DNA of 49,379 nt, taken from assembly GCA_937967615.1 (NCBI GenBank), contig CALCMJ010000078.1:1-49379 (forward strand). The letters run 5' to 3'. This DNA is from an uncultured Saprospiraceae bacterium. Lineage in GTDB: Bacteria > Bacteroidota > Bacteroidia > Chitinophagales > Saprospiraceae. Positions 33,309-42,428 of the stretch are shown here, in pieces. A program made the position numbers and the translations under genes. Numbering within the stretch: the stretch's first letter is position 1; each line of letters opens with the position of its first letter. A model generated the notes under the pieces. It was not told the origin of the DNA and searched no databases. It saw only the letters and a list, made by a program, of their open reading frames with translations.

Positions 33309-36300
33309 ATGACATTACATAAATGCAAAATCATATACCTTTTTATCGTATTAATTACAATGCCATGCTTAATTCTTGCCCAAGATGGCAATCAAAAAAC
33401 AGCTGATTTAACAAAATCGACATTTAAAATGCTTGACAGATTTGGTCAAGAGTATAAACCACGAAAAGAATCTCTAATGAGGAATAGTCCTAATGGGCAA
33501 AATCCAAATTGTATGGTTTGTGGTCATTTTACCTTACATTTTCTAGACATGGAGGATGATACAGACACAGGCTTTGATGATTTAGATGCTGCATTGGCAT
33601 TGTCCAGACGTACAGTGGCCTGCAATGTATTTCGAGATATTTCCGCTTTGATTTTAAGCTCAGCCCCGCAAGGAGAGGTTCTTATAGAAGTACAACCTTC
33701 TGTGAGCGACAATTCAGATCGTTTAGCTGAGGCATCTGGAATGCATGCACTAAGTACCCCTTCTGCATTTATTGACAATGGAATCTGGACAACACTCCAA
33801 ACAGGAGTTGATGCTTGGGCGAACTTAAATAATTTAGGTTTTCAAGATAATCCACATGGTACATTATTAGTCAATTTTGATTCCGCTCGTCCTTATGCTT
33901 ATAATGATTTGGTTCCTGATTTAGTGATAGGTCCAAATGAAAGAGATTTTTATTCTATAGTATTACATGAAGGTTTGCATGCTTTAGGTATTTATTCTTT
34001 GATAAATGGAGAAGAGCCGGGTAGAGAGAGTTATTTTTTAGAAACAAATGGAGTAGGTGAACATTTATATTCAAGATATGATCGATTTTTACAATCGGGT
34101 ACGATCCCATTAATTAATTACACATCTCCATTTGATATAGCTCCTAATACGACTGTTCCACTTGCTTTTGCTTGTCCAGCACTATCTGGAACTGATCCAA
34201 TATTTTTTAATGGCACGTGGACAGCCGCTGGACAAACAGTGTATACCCAAAACCCATGGTGGGATAGCAATTTAAGCCATTTAAATTGCCAAAGCTCAGG
34301 AACTATGCTTGGGAACGGATATACCATGAACCCATTTTATTTTACAGGTACAACGCAGAGGCATCCTCATATAAATGAAGTTGCTATACTTTGCGATTTA
34401 GGATATACTATATCTGATACGTATGGGACTATGGATCCAGGTACAACTGGATCAAATGTCCCTTTCATGGTTTATAATAATGCTTGTCAGGGTACTTTGC
34501 TTTGTACTAAAATAGGTGTCAATGATATTTATGAAGGAGCTCAAGCTGTTGAATCTGGGAATTCCATTTTAATTGAAGCTACAAATGGGACAGATGGATA
34601 TTTAGATAATGATATTAATTTTGGAATGGCCAGTGTTTTAACAATGGATAACTTATTCTGGGATCCATCACAAGGAAATGTAAGCATTGCCACAAATGGC
34701 GATATCACATTTAGTTCGAATCCTGGTTTTTCCGGTTATGCAAATATTCAATACATTCCTACATGCAGTTTATTTGGAGCAAATGAAACACCCGGAAACA
34801 TTACATTTATCCTTGTAGAGGTGAACTTACCTTTTCTTGATGAATGTGTTGGAGATTGTTTGGATAATGGCAACATAGCTTGTTATGGCGATCTTGAAGA
34901 TTTTCAAATCTTTTTCCAAAGTTCTAGCCCTCCAAATTCTGTTCAGTTTTTTCAGATACCATACCCACATTTTGAAGTTAATAATAAACAAAATACGCCT
35001 GATATCTGCAATGGTGTTTATCTCCAGTCAAATCCTGATGAGTATTTTATTTTACCATTTAATCATCCAGTAGCACCTGGCTGTGAGCTGAACATTAGTT
35101 ATGAGGCAGGTTTTAGATCCTGGGGTCAAAGTCCACCTAACGCGGTTGGAGTACGTTTCTATGGGAGTGAGTTTTATCCCTGTGAAAGTAGTAATGGTAT
35201 TTCAAATATTTTTGATGCACAAACAACAGTACCTGGCAATGTTGGCACAATGACCTGCAATGATGGGACGATTTTTGAACCCTGGTTGATGAGCTTTCAG
35301 GTTTTTGATCAATCCACACTTAACCCTAGTGTTTGGTGTACAGCTAATCCAGTATTGGCTAGCAATTCTTTTACGTGGGTTAATAATACAGGTAATCCTG
35401 TTAATTTCTTACTCGTAAGAGGTGCTGTAGGAGGTGGCTTTGCTTTGTTTGATAATATTGAAGTAACATCAAGTGACTGCCCGCCAAGCGAGGTGACTAT
35501 TACGCCTTCAGTTATATCAAAAGATGTTTGTCCTGGAGAAATAACAATAATTGATTTTCAAATTTGTAATGATTCTCCAAATATTGTAGATGTTGACTAT
35601 TCTGTAGACTTGATAGGAGGATTCAGTAACATCTTTATCCAAGCCAACGCATGGTTTGACAATATGGGTCAAGCTGTTTCACCGATTTCTATTGCAGTGT
35701 CTCCAGCTTGTGAAACAGTTAGCCTTGAATTTTTGTCTACTGTGCAAGACGGTAATACGGCAACTATTGATTTTACTTTGGATGCATTTGATGGTTGTGT
35801 AAATGGTAATTCTACAACTGCTGTAACTAATAACGGTGCCGCTTGTGGTGACGTTTTTTTAGATGCAAATATTTTATTAGAAGGTCCAGAGAAGTTAATT
35901 AATGGTACTGATGTGACTATGGAAAAGGTACCCACACTCTTGATTCCCTCTACAGGACCATATCCTGCCTTGATGTATCCTCAGTATGGGAATCAGCTAG
36001 ACAACTTTTTTAATAATGCGGTTACAAATAGTGAAGTTATCGATTGGGTTTTTGTCGAATTGAGAGATGAGGTAGACCCAACTATTGTACATTATACAAG
36101 AAATGCTTTGTTGATGGCTGATGGAAGAATTGTAGAGTTTGACGAAGCAAGTGCAACTCCCAATCTTCCACTTAGTTTATCTTTTCAAGGTGTTGTATTA
36201 GGGAATTATTTTGTCGCTATTAGACATAGAAACCACTTGGATATAATGACAGATTCACCATTACAATTTACTGACGGGAATATAACCACTGTTGATTTTA

Positions 36301-36539
36301 TAAGTGGATCACATGCTGCTAATTCTATGAAAATGATCACTGCAACTCAATATGAATTGTATTCTGGAGATTTAACGAATGACAACTATATAACTGCAGC
36401 TGATCGATCCGCAGCTTGGAACGCAAGAAATACAGTAGGGTATAGGGTAAGCGATAGTTCATTGAATGGAATTACGGATGTTGATGAACGCACATTTACA
36501 TGGAACAATCGAAACCTCAGTGGAAATTTGCCACAGTAA
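33309..36539 (+). CDS. Secreted protein with metallopeptidase-like HExxH domain and C-terminal dockerin-like repeats
   Basis: The 1076-residue protein has a signal peptide (FIVLITMPCLILAQ). At about residues 215-230 there is YSIVLHEGLHALGIYSL, a HExxHxxG zinc-peptidase motif with Ser where metzincins have their third His. DNDINFG and cadherin/Ig-like segments follow. The last 60 residues read YSGDLTNDNYITAADRSAAW and then SDSSLNGITDVDERTFTWNN, two Asp/Asn-rich calcium loops like a dockerin. There is no T9SS sorting domain. The gene 37 bases downstream encodes a T9SS cargo that may carry a cohesin-like domain, so the protein may be held at the surface by its neighbour. The peptidase activity is plausible but the third zinc ligand is unidentified. 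Confidence 0.85.
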   Translation: MTLHKCKIIYLFIVLITMPCLILAQDGNQKTADLTKSTFKMLDRFGQEYKPRKESLMRNSPNGQNPNCMVCGHFTLHFLDMEDDTDTGFDDLDAALALSRRTVACNVFRDISALILSSAPQGEVLIEVQPSVSDNSDRLAEASGMHALSTPSAFIDNGIWTTLQTGVDAWANLNNLGFQDNPHGTLLVNFDSARPYAYNDLVPDLVIGPNERDFYSIVLHEGLHALGIYSLINGEEPGRESYFLETNGVGEHLYSRYDRFLQSGTIPLINYTSPFDIAPNTTVPLAFACPALSGTDPIFFNGTWTAAGQTVYTQNPWWDSNLSHLNCQSSGTMLGNGYTMNPFYFTGTTQRHPHINEVAILCDLGYTISDTYGTMDPGTTGSNVPFMVYNNACQGTLLCTKIGVNDIYEGAQAVESGNSILIEATNGTDGYLDNDINFGMASVLTMDNLFWDPSQGNVSIATNGDITFSSNPGFSGYANIQYIPTCSLFGANETPGNITFILVEVNLPFLDECVGDCLDNGNIACYGDLEDFQIFFQSSSPPNSVQFFQIPYPHFEVNNKQNTPDICNGVYLQSNPDEYFILPFNHPVAPGCELNISYEAGFRSWGQSPPNAVGVRFYGSEFYPCESSNGISNIFDAQTTVPGNVGTMTCNDGTIFEPWLMSFQVFDQSTLNPSVWCTANPVLASNSFTWVNNTGNPVNFLLVRGAVGGGFALFDNIEVTSSDCPPSEVTITPSVISKDVCPGEITIIDFQICNDSPNIVDVDYSVDLIGGFSNIFIQANAWFDNMGQAVSPISIAVSPACETVSLEFLSTVQDGNTATIDFTLDAFDGCVNGNSTTAVTNNGAACGDVFLDANILLEGPEKLINGTDVTMEKVPTLLIPSTGPYPALMYPQYGNQLDNFFNNAVTNSEVIDWVFVELRDEVDPTIVHYTRNALLMADGRIVEFDEASATPNLPLSLSFQGVVLGNYFVAIRHRNHLDIMTDSPLQFTDGNITTVDFISGSHAANSMKMITATQYELYSGDLTNDNYITAADRSAAWNARNTVGYRVSDSSLNGITDVDERTFTWNNRNLSGNLPQ

Positions 36540-36576
36540 AAACAGTGATTATTTTTTAAAAATTAAAAATTAGAAT

Positions 36577-37542
36577 ATGAAAATTTCAAATTATAAATAT
36601 TTATTCACTTTGCTTTGTGTTTTAAATATTGCCACTAACAAATTATTTACACAGGTATCAGCAATAGTATTTACTGAAGAAGTCGAAATCACAGAAGAGG
36701 AGTACATATTTGACTTATATATACATACGGTGGAAGGGTCAGAAGGGGATTTATTTCTAGCGCAATCAGATTTTATTATCAACTTTGATTCAAAAGGTTT
36801 TACAGATCCAGTGGTAAGCAAAGTGCCGAACCCAGAACCAATATTTGGATTTCTTCAAAATGGCTACTGTACATTTAGTTCTACTAATTACAATGATCCT
36901 AATGATTTGATGACAGCACTGCAAGTACAATATAATTATTATGGAGGGACTAGTATTATGCCTGTCAGTGACAACGAAATTAGAATTCTTCTTACTTCAG
37001 GAACAGCTTCTACTAATGCACAACTTCACAACTTTATTGCAAGGATAAATGGAGAAGAAAATTTACATCGTTTAGGAAGATTTAAAATTAACGGTTATAA
37101 TGGGGAAGTAGAGGATGTGAATTTAACTGTAAAATCATCAGGACCATATTTTACCACCAAATTGTACACAAATACTGAAACAGAATTCCCAGTAGCTGAA
37201 AGAATAGTTTTAACAAACGAAAGTCTAAATTCTATAGCTACGAATAGATCAAGTCAGTTAACAGATGTATCGCTTCAAAAAAGTAGAAAATCATTAAGGA
37301 TCTATCCGAATCCAACAACTGGAATTATTAATCTTGATATTCAAGAAATCATCAGTGTCACAAATGATATTACAATCAAAATCTATGATGAACATGGAAC
37401 CCAGATAAAAGATGTATGCAAAAATGATTGTTCAGAAAAATGGAGTTCATTTGATATGTCTGAATATAATAACGGTCTTTACTTTATTAAGGTACAAACT
37501 CCTGAAGATCTCCATATAGATAAATTCATATTGATGAAATAA
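36577..37542 (+). CDS. T9SS type A cargo protein with a possible cohesin-like domain
   Basis: The 321-residue protein has a signal peptide ending about TNKLFTQ. Residues 25-210 are a beta-sandwich-like domain opening with VFTEEVEITEEEYIFDLYIH and including FLAQSDFIINFDSKGF and LGRFKINGYNG, an order seen in cohesin-like domains of Bacteroidota surface proteins. The C-terminus is a clear type A sorting domain: LRIYPNPTTGIINLDIQE, DITIKIYDEHGTQIKDV and NGLYFIKVQT, ending DKFILMK. The T9SS should export it and fix it to the surface through lipopolysaccharide. It follows the dockerin-ended protein by 37 bases, so the two are probably coexpressed and may bind each other. The sorting domain is certain; the cohesin-like fold is a hypothesis. 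Confidence 0.85.
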   Translation: MKISNYKYLFTLLCVLNIATNKLFTQVSAIVFTEEVEITEEEYIFDLYIHTVEGSEGDLFLAQSDFIINFDSKGFTDPVVSKVPNPEPIFGFLQNGYCTFSSTNYNDPNDLMTALQVQYNYYGGTSIMPVSDNEIRILLTSGTASTNAQLHNFIARINGEENLHRLGRFKINGYNGEVEDVNLTVKSSGPYFTTKLYTNTETEFPVAERIVLTNESLNSIATNRSSQLTDVSLQKSRKSLRIYPNPTTGIINLDIQEIISVTNDITIKIYDEHGTQIKDVCKNDCSEKWSSFDMSEYNNGLYFIKVQTPEDLHIDKFILMK

Positions 37543-37627
37543 GAACTGTGTTGATCTTTAGGGTGATTAGGGAGTTATGACTCAGTGATTATTTCTTTAT
37601 GTCAAAACTTTTTTGTTCGACTTCAGG

Positions 37628-37672
37628 ACATAAAAAAAGGCTTAACACATGATGCTAAGCCTTTTTTTATGT
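37628..37672. terminator. Bidirectional intrinsic terminator
   Basis: A 17-bp perfect stem (37628-37644 / 37656-37672) with an 11-nt loop contains ggctta/taagcc flanked by seven A and seven T. It separates the convergent T9SS cargo gene (+) and gldN (-) and should work in both directions. Confidence 0.93.
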
Positions 37673-37683
37673 TAACTAATGAA

Positions 37684-38553
37684 TTAATATTCCCAGAGAT
37701 CATGTTCAAAGTTGAACAACTCGTTCTTAATCTTTTCTGACTCAAGTAATCTATCAATTCCTGCTCTGTCATAACCATTATAGATATCTTCTGTTCTCAA
37801 ATCTAGTGCATTTGACTTTTTGTAGATGTAACTTGCAAAGTATCTGTCCTCAAAATAATCATACCAAGATTTTGGAGCGATATCATTAAATTCATTAAAT
37901 ACTCTGTGCTTTGAAAGACCCTCTCTTGCTTCAGGATAATATATCCAGAAAAGAGGTCTTGTAAAAGAAAGTCCTGACTCTTCGTTTGTTTCTGTAAACA
38001 ATGGAGCAATTCCAATTATACGTACACGCATTCTTGAAAGTTCTTCGTCAAAGAACCATATTTCTTTTACTCTATACTGTTTAACATCTTCCCAGTTGAG
38101 CTCACTTCTTACGATCTCAATTTTCTCTTCGTATGTGTCATAATCAAACGTGGATACCGTATCAACTCTGTTTACAAGTTTATCCAATTCGTCCATACCA
38201 TATGGTTCTTTGAAAAACTCATCACGGAATGCAGTAACGTCATCATTTTGAGCTAACTCTCTAAGAATCTCAAAGAAAGGTGCATTTGGATATCTAAATA
38301 CAAGGTTCATTTTCTCTCTTGTATCTATGACTCTCCAAATTCTTTTTTCCCAACCTATGTCAGCTTCTCTGATGGGAGACCACTCAATAATTCTATTTTC
38401 CTCTACTAAGGTTCTTTTCACAATATCATCTATGTAGATATCTTCCATTGGTTCACTTGACTCAGTGATTATGGTTCTATCTTCTTTCTGAGCGAACATT
38501 GCACTCGCAATGAAAGAAACGAACAGTAGCGAAAATATTTTTGAATTTTTCAT
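37684..38553 (-). CDS. gldN: Gliding motility/T9SS protein GldN (PorN)
   Basis: The start is ATG 38553 (MKNSKIFSLLFVSFIASAMF, signal peptide cleaved near AQ), 289 residues; a frame extension of six codons upstream is not needed. Typical GldN segments are present: DIVKRTLVEENRIIEWSPIR, DIGWEKRIWRVIDTREKMNL and YRVKEIWFFDEELSRMRVRI, followed by IGIAPLF and FWIYYPEAR. GldN forms, with GldK, the ring-shaped periplasmic complex bound to the outer membrane in the type IX secretion system. It is last in the run porP/sprF, gldK, gldL, gldM, gldN, which is the conserved T9SS core order. It ends at a strong bidirectional terminator. Confidence 0.97.
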   Translation of the reverse strand: MKNSKIFSLLFVSFIASAMFAQKEDRTIITESSEPMEDIYIDDIVKRTLVEENRIIEWSPIREADIGWEKRIWRVIDTREKMNLVFRYPNAPFFEILRELAQNDDVTAFRDEFFKEPYGMDELDKLVNRVDTVSTFDYDTYEEKIEIVRSELNWEDVKQYRVKEIWFFDEELSRMRVRIIGIAPLFTETNEESGLSFTRPLFWIYYPEAREGLSKHRVFNEFNDIAPKSWYDYFEDRYFASYIYKKSNALDLRTEDIYNGYDRAGIDRLLESEKIKNELFNFEHDLWEY

Positions 38554-38583
38554 AATTATAACTTTATACAATTGACTATCGGT

Positions 38584-40173
38584 TTACTTAATTCTAAATG
38601 CCATTGATCCAAGATCCCTTGGTGCAGGATCTCCAGGACAAGTACATTTAATATTATCAAAAAGATAACTATCTCCAGCTTTAGCCTTTGAAATGATACT
38701 CTTTGATTGTGCATTGAATTTACCTCCGGCGTTATTAGAAAGTTCAGGATCCTGTCTTTTAGGTATTCTTACTAGCCTATAACCTTTGATCGTACATTTT
38801 GCATCAAAATCAAAACCATCTAGAACTGGAAATACACCTGGTTGAACTTTAAATTCACCCTGAGACATAGCGCCTCCCCTTGATTTACTTAATTTTGGCA
38901 CTGGATCTGGAATTCTTTTTACTCTAAAGTCTCTACTTTCATCCAAGCCAGGAGCCTTAACGTTAATTTTGGCAAATTCTCCCTTTTTCGTTGGACGTGT
39001 AGCTTTTACTACCCAGTTTCCGTTACTACCTTTGTTTATTGAAGCACCACCGGCACCCCCCATAGAAACTTTAATTTCATTACTGTTTACACCTGCTGCA
39101 GTTACTGCTATAGGATTATCAACACCAATATAGAATACATTCATTTTAAGAGGGGATACAGTCACAGAACGTTCTCCCACTTCATATTCAAATGTTTGCT
39201 TGTACCTGTCAGTCTCTCCAGTTACTGGATTTGTAATACTTGCAACAGCCTCATACTTTTTCTTACCAAGACCACCTGCAGTTTCTTCAAATGTAGCAAC
39301 ACCCTCTTTGTTCGTTGGAAGTTTTCTTCCATTTACGCTGATAGAGATGCCTGTATTAGAATCTGCTCCAGCTGCTGCACTTAAAAAGACTTCAGACTTG
39401 AACTTTTCTCCTTTAATAATATAGGATTTTTCTGGTGCAGAAACTACTCTAAATTTATCAAGAACAACTTCTTTAGTAAGTCCTACTTTACCAGCTAAGT
39501 AATTTAATACTGCTGCTTCTGAAGACTTAACGTCATTTTTAAACTTGGTAAAGATTGGCATAGTTGCTCCTAATGGCATATGGCCAAATGTGAAATCAGA
39601 CCAATCTTTTTTAGCATGAGGTGACTTTGTCCAAGCTTCTTCATCAATATTAATAGGAAGTTCCGCAGCAAATTTTGCTTTGTCTTCTTCATCAATAAAA
39701 GTTAAGAACTTATCTCTAGCTTCTAACATTTTGGTTTTTAATTCAAGACCTTTCCCGTCTTCAACCATAAAACGAGTAGTAGCTGCATAATCTTTCTTTC
39801 CTTTCAGCTCTCTCTTGTCTTTTACCATTACATAATCACCCTCGTCTTCAGATCCATTACGATCACCTGACTCATCGATTAATAATGAAACAAGATTATC
39901 TATGTAGTCAGATGCTTCTTTCGAAACTTCTCTGGCAGGATCTACTTTATCTGCATAAATAGCAAGTTTCTTTTGCTTTTTTGCACTTTCTTTTATTTGT
40001 TCTGGCTTTGCATCATTCGATGCATCCAGTGAATTATTTGCCGTGTTCAATCCCTTGTCAACCATTTCAAATGCATTGAAAATTTCCGCGGAAACGTTCA
40101 AGGCAAGCAATGCAGTTAAAACAAGATACATGATGTTAATCATCAACTGTCGCGGCTCCTTAGGTATGGACAT
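38584..40173 (-). CDS. gldM: Gliding motility/T9SS motor protein GldM (PorM)
   Basis: The 529-residue protein begins MSIPKEPRQLMINIMYLVLT with a single transmembrane helix at about residues 10-35 (MYLVLTALLALNVSAEIFNA), the typical GldM anchor. A long periplasmic part follows, with GldM-type segments such as DKFRVVSAPEKSYIIKGEKF, SVTVSPLKMNVFYIGVDNPI and SMGGAGGASINKGSNGNWVV. GldM dimers span the periplasm and, with GldL, form the proton-driven motor that powers type IX secretion and gliding. Length and order fit F. johnsoniae GldM. The gap to gldN is small and the three genes gldL, gldM and gldN form one unit. Confidence 0.98.
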   Translation of the reverse strand: MSIPKEPRQLMINIMYLVLTALLALNVSAEIFNAFEMVDKGLNTANNSLDASNDAKPEQIKESAKKQKKLAIYADKVDPAREVSKEASDYIDNLVSLLIDESGDRNGSEDEGDYVMVKDKRELKGKKDYAATTRFMVEDGKGLELKTKMLEARDKFLTFIDEEDKAKFAAELPINIDEEAWTKSPHAKKDWSDFTFGHMPLGATMPIFTKFKNDVKSSEAAVLNYLAGKVGLTKEVVLDKFRVVSAPEKSYIIKGEKFKSEVFLSAAAGADSNTGISISVNGRKLPTNKEGVATFEETAGGLGKKKYEAVASITNPVTGETDRYKQTFEYEVGERSVTVSPLKMNVFYIGVDNPIAVTAAGVNSNEIKVSMGGAGGASINKGSNGNWVVKATRPTKKGEFAKINVKAPGLDESRDFRVKRIPDPVPKLSKSRGGAMSQGEFKVQPGVFPVLDGFDFDAKCTIKGYRLVRIPKRQDPELSNNAGGKFNAQSKSIISKAKAGDSYLFDNIKCTCPGDPAPRDLGSMAFRIK

Positions 40174-40206
40174 TCTTTATTTTTTAAAAGTTAATTAATC
40201 TAAGGA

Positions 40207-40794
40207 TTACGCGTTCGTTCCTTGGTTGAAAGCACCTAATACGTTACCGTATACTGTATTCAATCCTGAAAGATTCCTGTTTAATGATTCAATCTGTACT
40301 TTGTATTGTTTCGTATCTTCTACAGTCTCAGACAATGTACCCATAGCTTCATTCATCTTTGTGTAGAAGTTATGCATAGTCTTAACTTGCTCTGATGTTT
40401 CAGAAAAGTCTACTTCTTGAAGTGCTTTCAATGATCCCAGACTTGCTGACATTCCTTGAAGTTCATGAAGCATACCACCTAATCTGTCTTCAACAGCATC
40501 TGCATTAAGCGCTCTGGATGCTCCAGATCCTTCACCTGCAGCAAGTGGTGAAATGTTAGATCCATATGCATCTAATCCAGGATATAATTTTTCCCAGTAG
40601 TAATCTTTTTCAGGACCTAATATTCCTAAAAAGAAGAATAAAATAGCCTCTGTAATCAGTCCAATGGTGATTGCAAGTCCCCCCCATTCGTAGTTATTAA
40701 TTTTACCTAGGGCACCTAGCATTACGAGTGATGCTCCAACCCCAATGACTAAATTTTTAAAATATTTGAAACCTTTTGATTTGATAAAACTCAT
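40207..40794 (-). CDS. gldL: Gliding motility/T9SS motor protein GldL (PorL)
   Basis: The 195-residue protein has two transmembrane helices: about residues 14-31 (NLVIGVGASLVMLGALGK) and 38-60 (GGLAITIGLITEAILFFFLG). The Glu in TEAIL is residue 49, matching the intramembrane Glu reported as essential for proton flow in F. johnsoniae GldL. EKDYYWEKLYPGLD follows the second helix, and the rest is a cytoplasmic coiled region. GldL forms the pentameric stator around the GldM dimer and turns the proton motive force into motion. An intrinsic terminator lies upstream between gldK and gldL, so this gene may need readthrough or its own promoter. Confidence 0.98.
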   Translation of the reverse strand: MSFIKSKGFKYFKNLVIGVGASLVMLGALGKINNYEWGGLAITIGLITEAILFFFLGILGPEKDYYWEKLYPGLDAYGSNISPLAAGEGSGASRALNADAVEDRLGGMLHELQGMSASLGSLKALQEVDFSETSEQVKTMHNFYTKMNEAMGTLSETVEDTKQYKVQIESLNRNLSGLNTVYGNVLGAFNQGTNA

Positions 40795-40918
40795 TTCTAG
40801 TAAGATGTTAAGTTATTAATGAATATAGTTATAGTATTGTTGAAACGGTATTTTACCGTCTTTATTATGCTTGTAGTTTGTTGAGAATGATTTCGTCGAA
40901 AACTGGTTCATTAACCAG

Positions 40919-40958
40919 AAAAAAAAACGGAATTACTGGTTTGAATAATTCCGTTTTT
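40919..40958 (-). terminator. Intrinsic terminator/attenuator between gldK and gldL
   Basis: On the minus strand a 13-bp perfect stem (40958-40946 / 40935-40923) with a 10-nt loop is followed by nine T (40927-40919). It lies 17 bases past the gldK stop, inside what is usually a single operon. A smaller hairpin (40918-40903) follows directly. Confidence 0.88.
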
Positions 40959-40974
40959 ACTGCTGTATATTTTT

Positions 40975-42213
40975 CTAAAAGTCGTTAATCGATCTTCCTA
41001 AGAATGTTAAGGCAGATCTAAATCCTATATAAGATTTAGTCGTGTCTTGATATTCCCAATGTCTCGTACCCGTTTGGCAGTAGTAGGATATATCTTTCCA
41101 AGATCCACCCCTGATTACTTTTCTTTTGTAAGCTTTTGGATCATCATCTGAAGCGTCATATTTAAGATCAGGATTCAAATCATGAACATGTGAATATGCA
41201 CCTGGGTGGTATGCAGATTCAGTCCATTCAGCCACATTTCCTGCCATACAATATAATCCATAATCATTCGGGAAATATGCATCTGCTTTTACAGTATACA
41301 ATCCACCGTCTTCAGGATAATTTCCTCTACCTGGCTTAAAGTTAGCCAAAAGACAACCTTTTGCATTACGAATATAATAACCTCCCCAAGGGTACGGCGC
41401 CATATCTCTTCCTCCTCTAGAAGCATATTCCCATTCAGACTCTGTCGGTAATCTAAATTCTTCTGAATTTGGCTCTTCTTCTCCCTTAAATGAATTCCAT
41501 AAGTGGGTTCTCCAATGGCAAAATGCCTTTGCTTGCTTCCAGTTTACTCCTACGGCAGGGTAATCGTCAAACGATGGATGCCAAAAGTAATTTCTTGTAT
41601 ATGGCTCATTATATGAATAAGCAAAATCACGTATCCAACACAAAGTATCTGGATATATGTTCACTTCTTCTTCATTGATAAGTGATGATCTTACAACCTC
41701 AGTGTTACTAGCTGCCTTTTTCCAGTCAACCCACTGATACGTGTAATTCATTTGTCTTTGATCTATTTCACGCTTATTATTAAGCATCATATCACCTTCG
41801 TAATACATTTCATCCAAAGTCTCATCAGTATAATCAATATCATAAGACCAATCAAGCATTTCATTGCCATAATCGTCTGTTATGAAATCTCCCATAATAG
41901 TATGAGCTATTGAATCACGAACCCAATAAACAAATTGTCTGTATTCATTGTTAGTGATTTCAGTATCATCCATGAAAAATCCTTGGATAGATATTGCTTT
42001 TGGTCTTTGTGTGTGTGTTGAAAACACATCTTGGTCGCTTTGACCTATGTGTAAAGTCCCTGATGGTATATATACCATACCGTATGGGTTAAGACCACTC
42101 CAACTGGGTCTGTCAGCGACTCCGACCAACTGACCTGTCTCTTCACGACCACAAGAAGAAATTAATAAAGCCAGAAAGGCTAGGCCAAGTAAATAATGTG
42201 TTCCTTTTTTCAT
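40975..42213 (-). CDS. gldK: Gliding motility/T9SS lipoprotein GldK (PorK)
   Basis: The 412-residue protein has a lipoprotein signal ending LALLISSC and a formylglycine-generating-enzyme (FGE-sulfatase) fold, as GldK does: YGMVYIPSGTLHIGQSDQ, FFMDDTEITNNEYRQFVYWV, YPAVGVNWKQAKAFCHWRTH, FRLPTESEWEYASRGGRDMA, NDYGLYCMAGNVAEWTES and KRKVIRGGSWKDISYYCQTG. It lacks any known sulfatase-maturation role here; in the T9SS it forms the outer-membrane-attached ring with GldN. The order downstream of porP/sprF confirms the assignment. It is followed by an intrinsic terminator. Confidence 0.97.
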   Translation of the reverse strand: MKKGTHYLLGLAFLALLISSCGREETGQLVGVADRPSWSGLNPYGMVYIPSGTLHIGQSDQDVFSTHTQRPKAISIQGFFMDDTEITNNEYRQFVYWVRDSIAHTIMGDFITDDYGNEMLDWSYDIDYTDETLDEMYYEGDMMLNNKREIDQRQMNYTYQWVDWKKAASNTEVVRSSLINEEEVNIYPDTLCWIRDFAYSYNEPYTRNYFWHPSFDDYPAVGVNWKQAKAFCHWRTHLWNSFKGEEEPNSEEFRLPTESEWEYASRGGRDMAPYPWGGYYIRNAKGCLLANFKPGRGNYPEDGGLYTVKADAYFPNDYGLYCMAGNVAEWTESAYHPGAYSHVHDLNPDLKYDASDDDPKAYKRKVIRGGSWKDISYYCQTGTRHWEYQDTTKSYIGFRSALTFLGRSINDF

Positions 42214-42250
42214 TTCCTATATTGAATTTATCACTCAGGTAATCATTAGC

Positions 42251-42287
42251 ACGTAAAAATAACTGTTTACGTGGAATAACAAAATTA
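42251..42287 (-). promoter_or_regulatory. Candidate gldK promoter region with inverted repeat
   Basis: On the minus strand TAATTTTG (42287-42280) fits the -7 consensus, but no good -33 box is seen at the right distance. Between it and the gldK ATG is an inverted repeat ACGTAAA (42251-42257) / TTTACGT (42266-42272) that could be a leader hairpin or operator. Confidence 0.3.
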
Positions 42288-42428
42288 ATAAAACAAATAT
42301 ATAATAAGTTGAATACGCTAGTTTTGATCAGTAAATCCAGTAAATTATCCTACCAGCAATTAATCTAACGCAGATATTCTATCTTATATTATACTAAAAT
42401 GTCAATAAATAGCTTTTAGAAACCTCCT

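Noticed and set aside
39196-39424. Two plus-strand frames within gldM
   Set aside because: Both lie opposite conserved gldM coding sequence and have no recognisable product.
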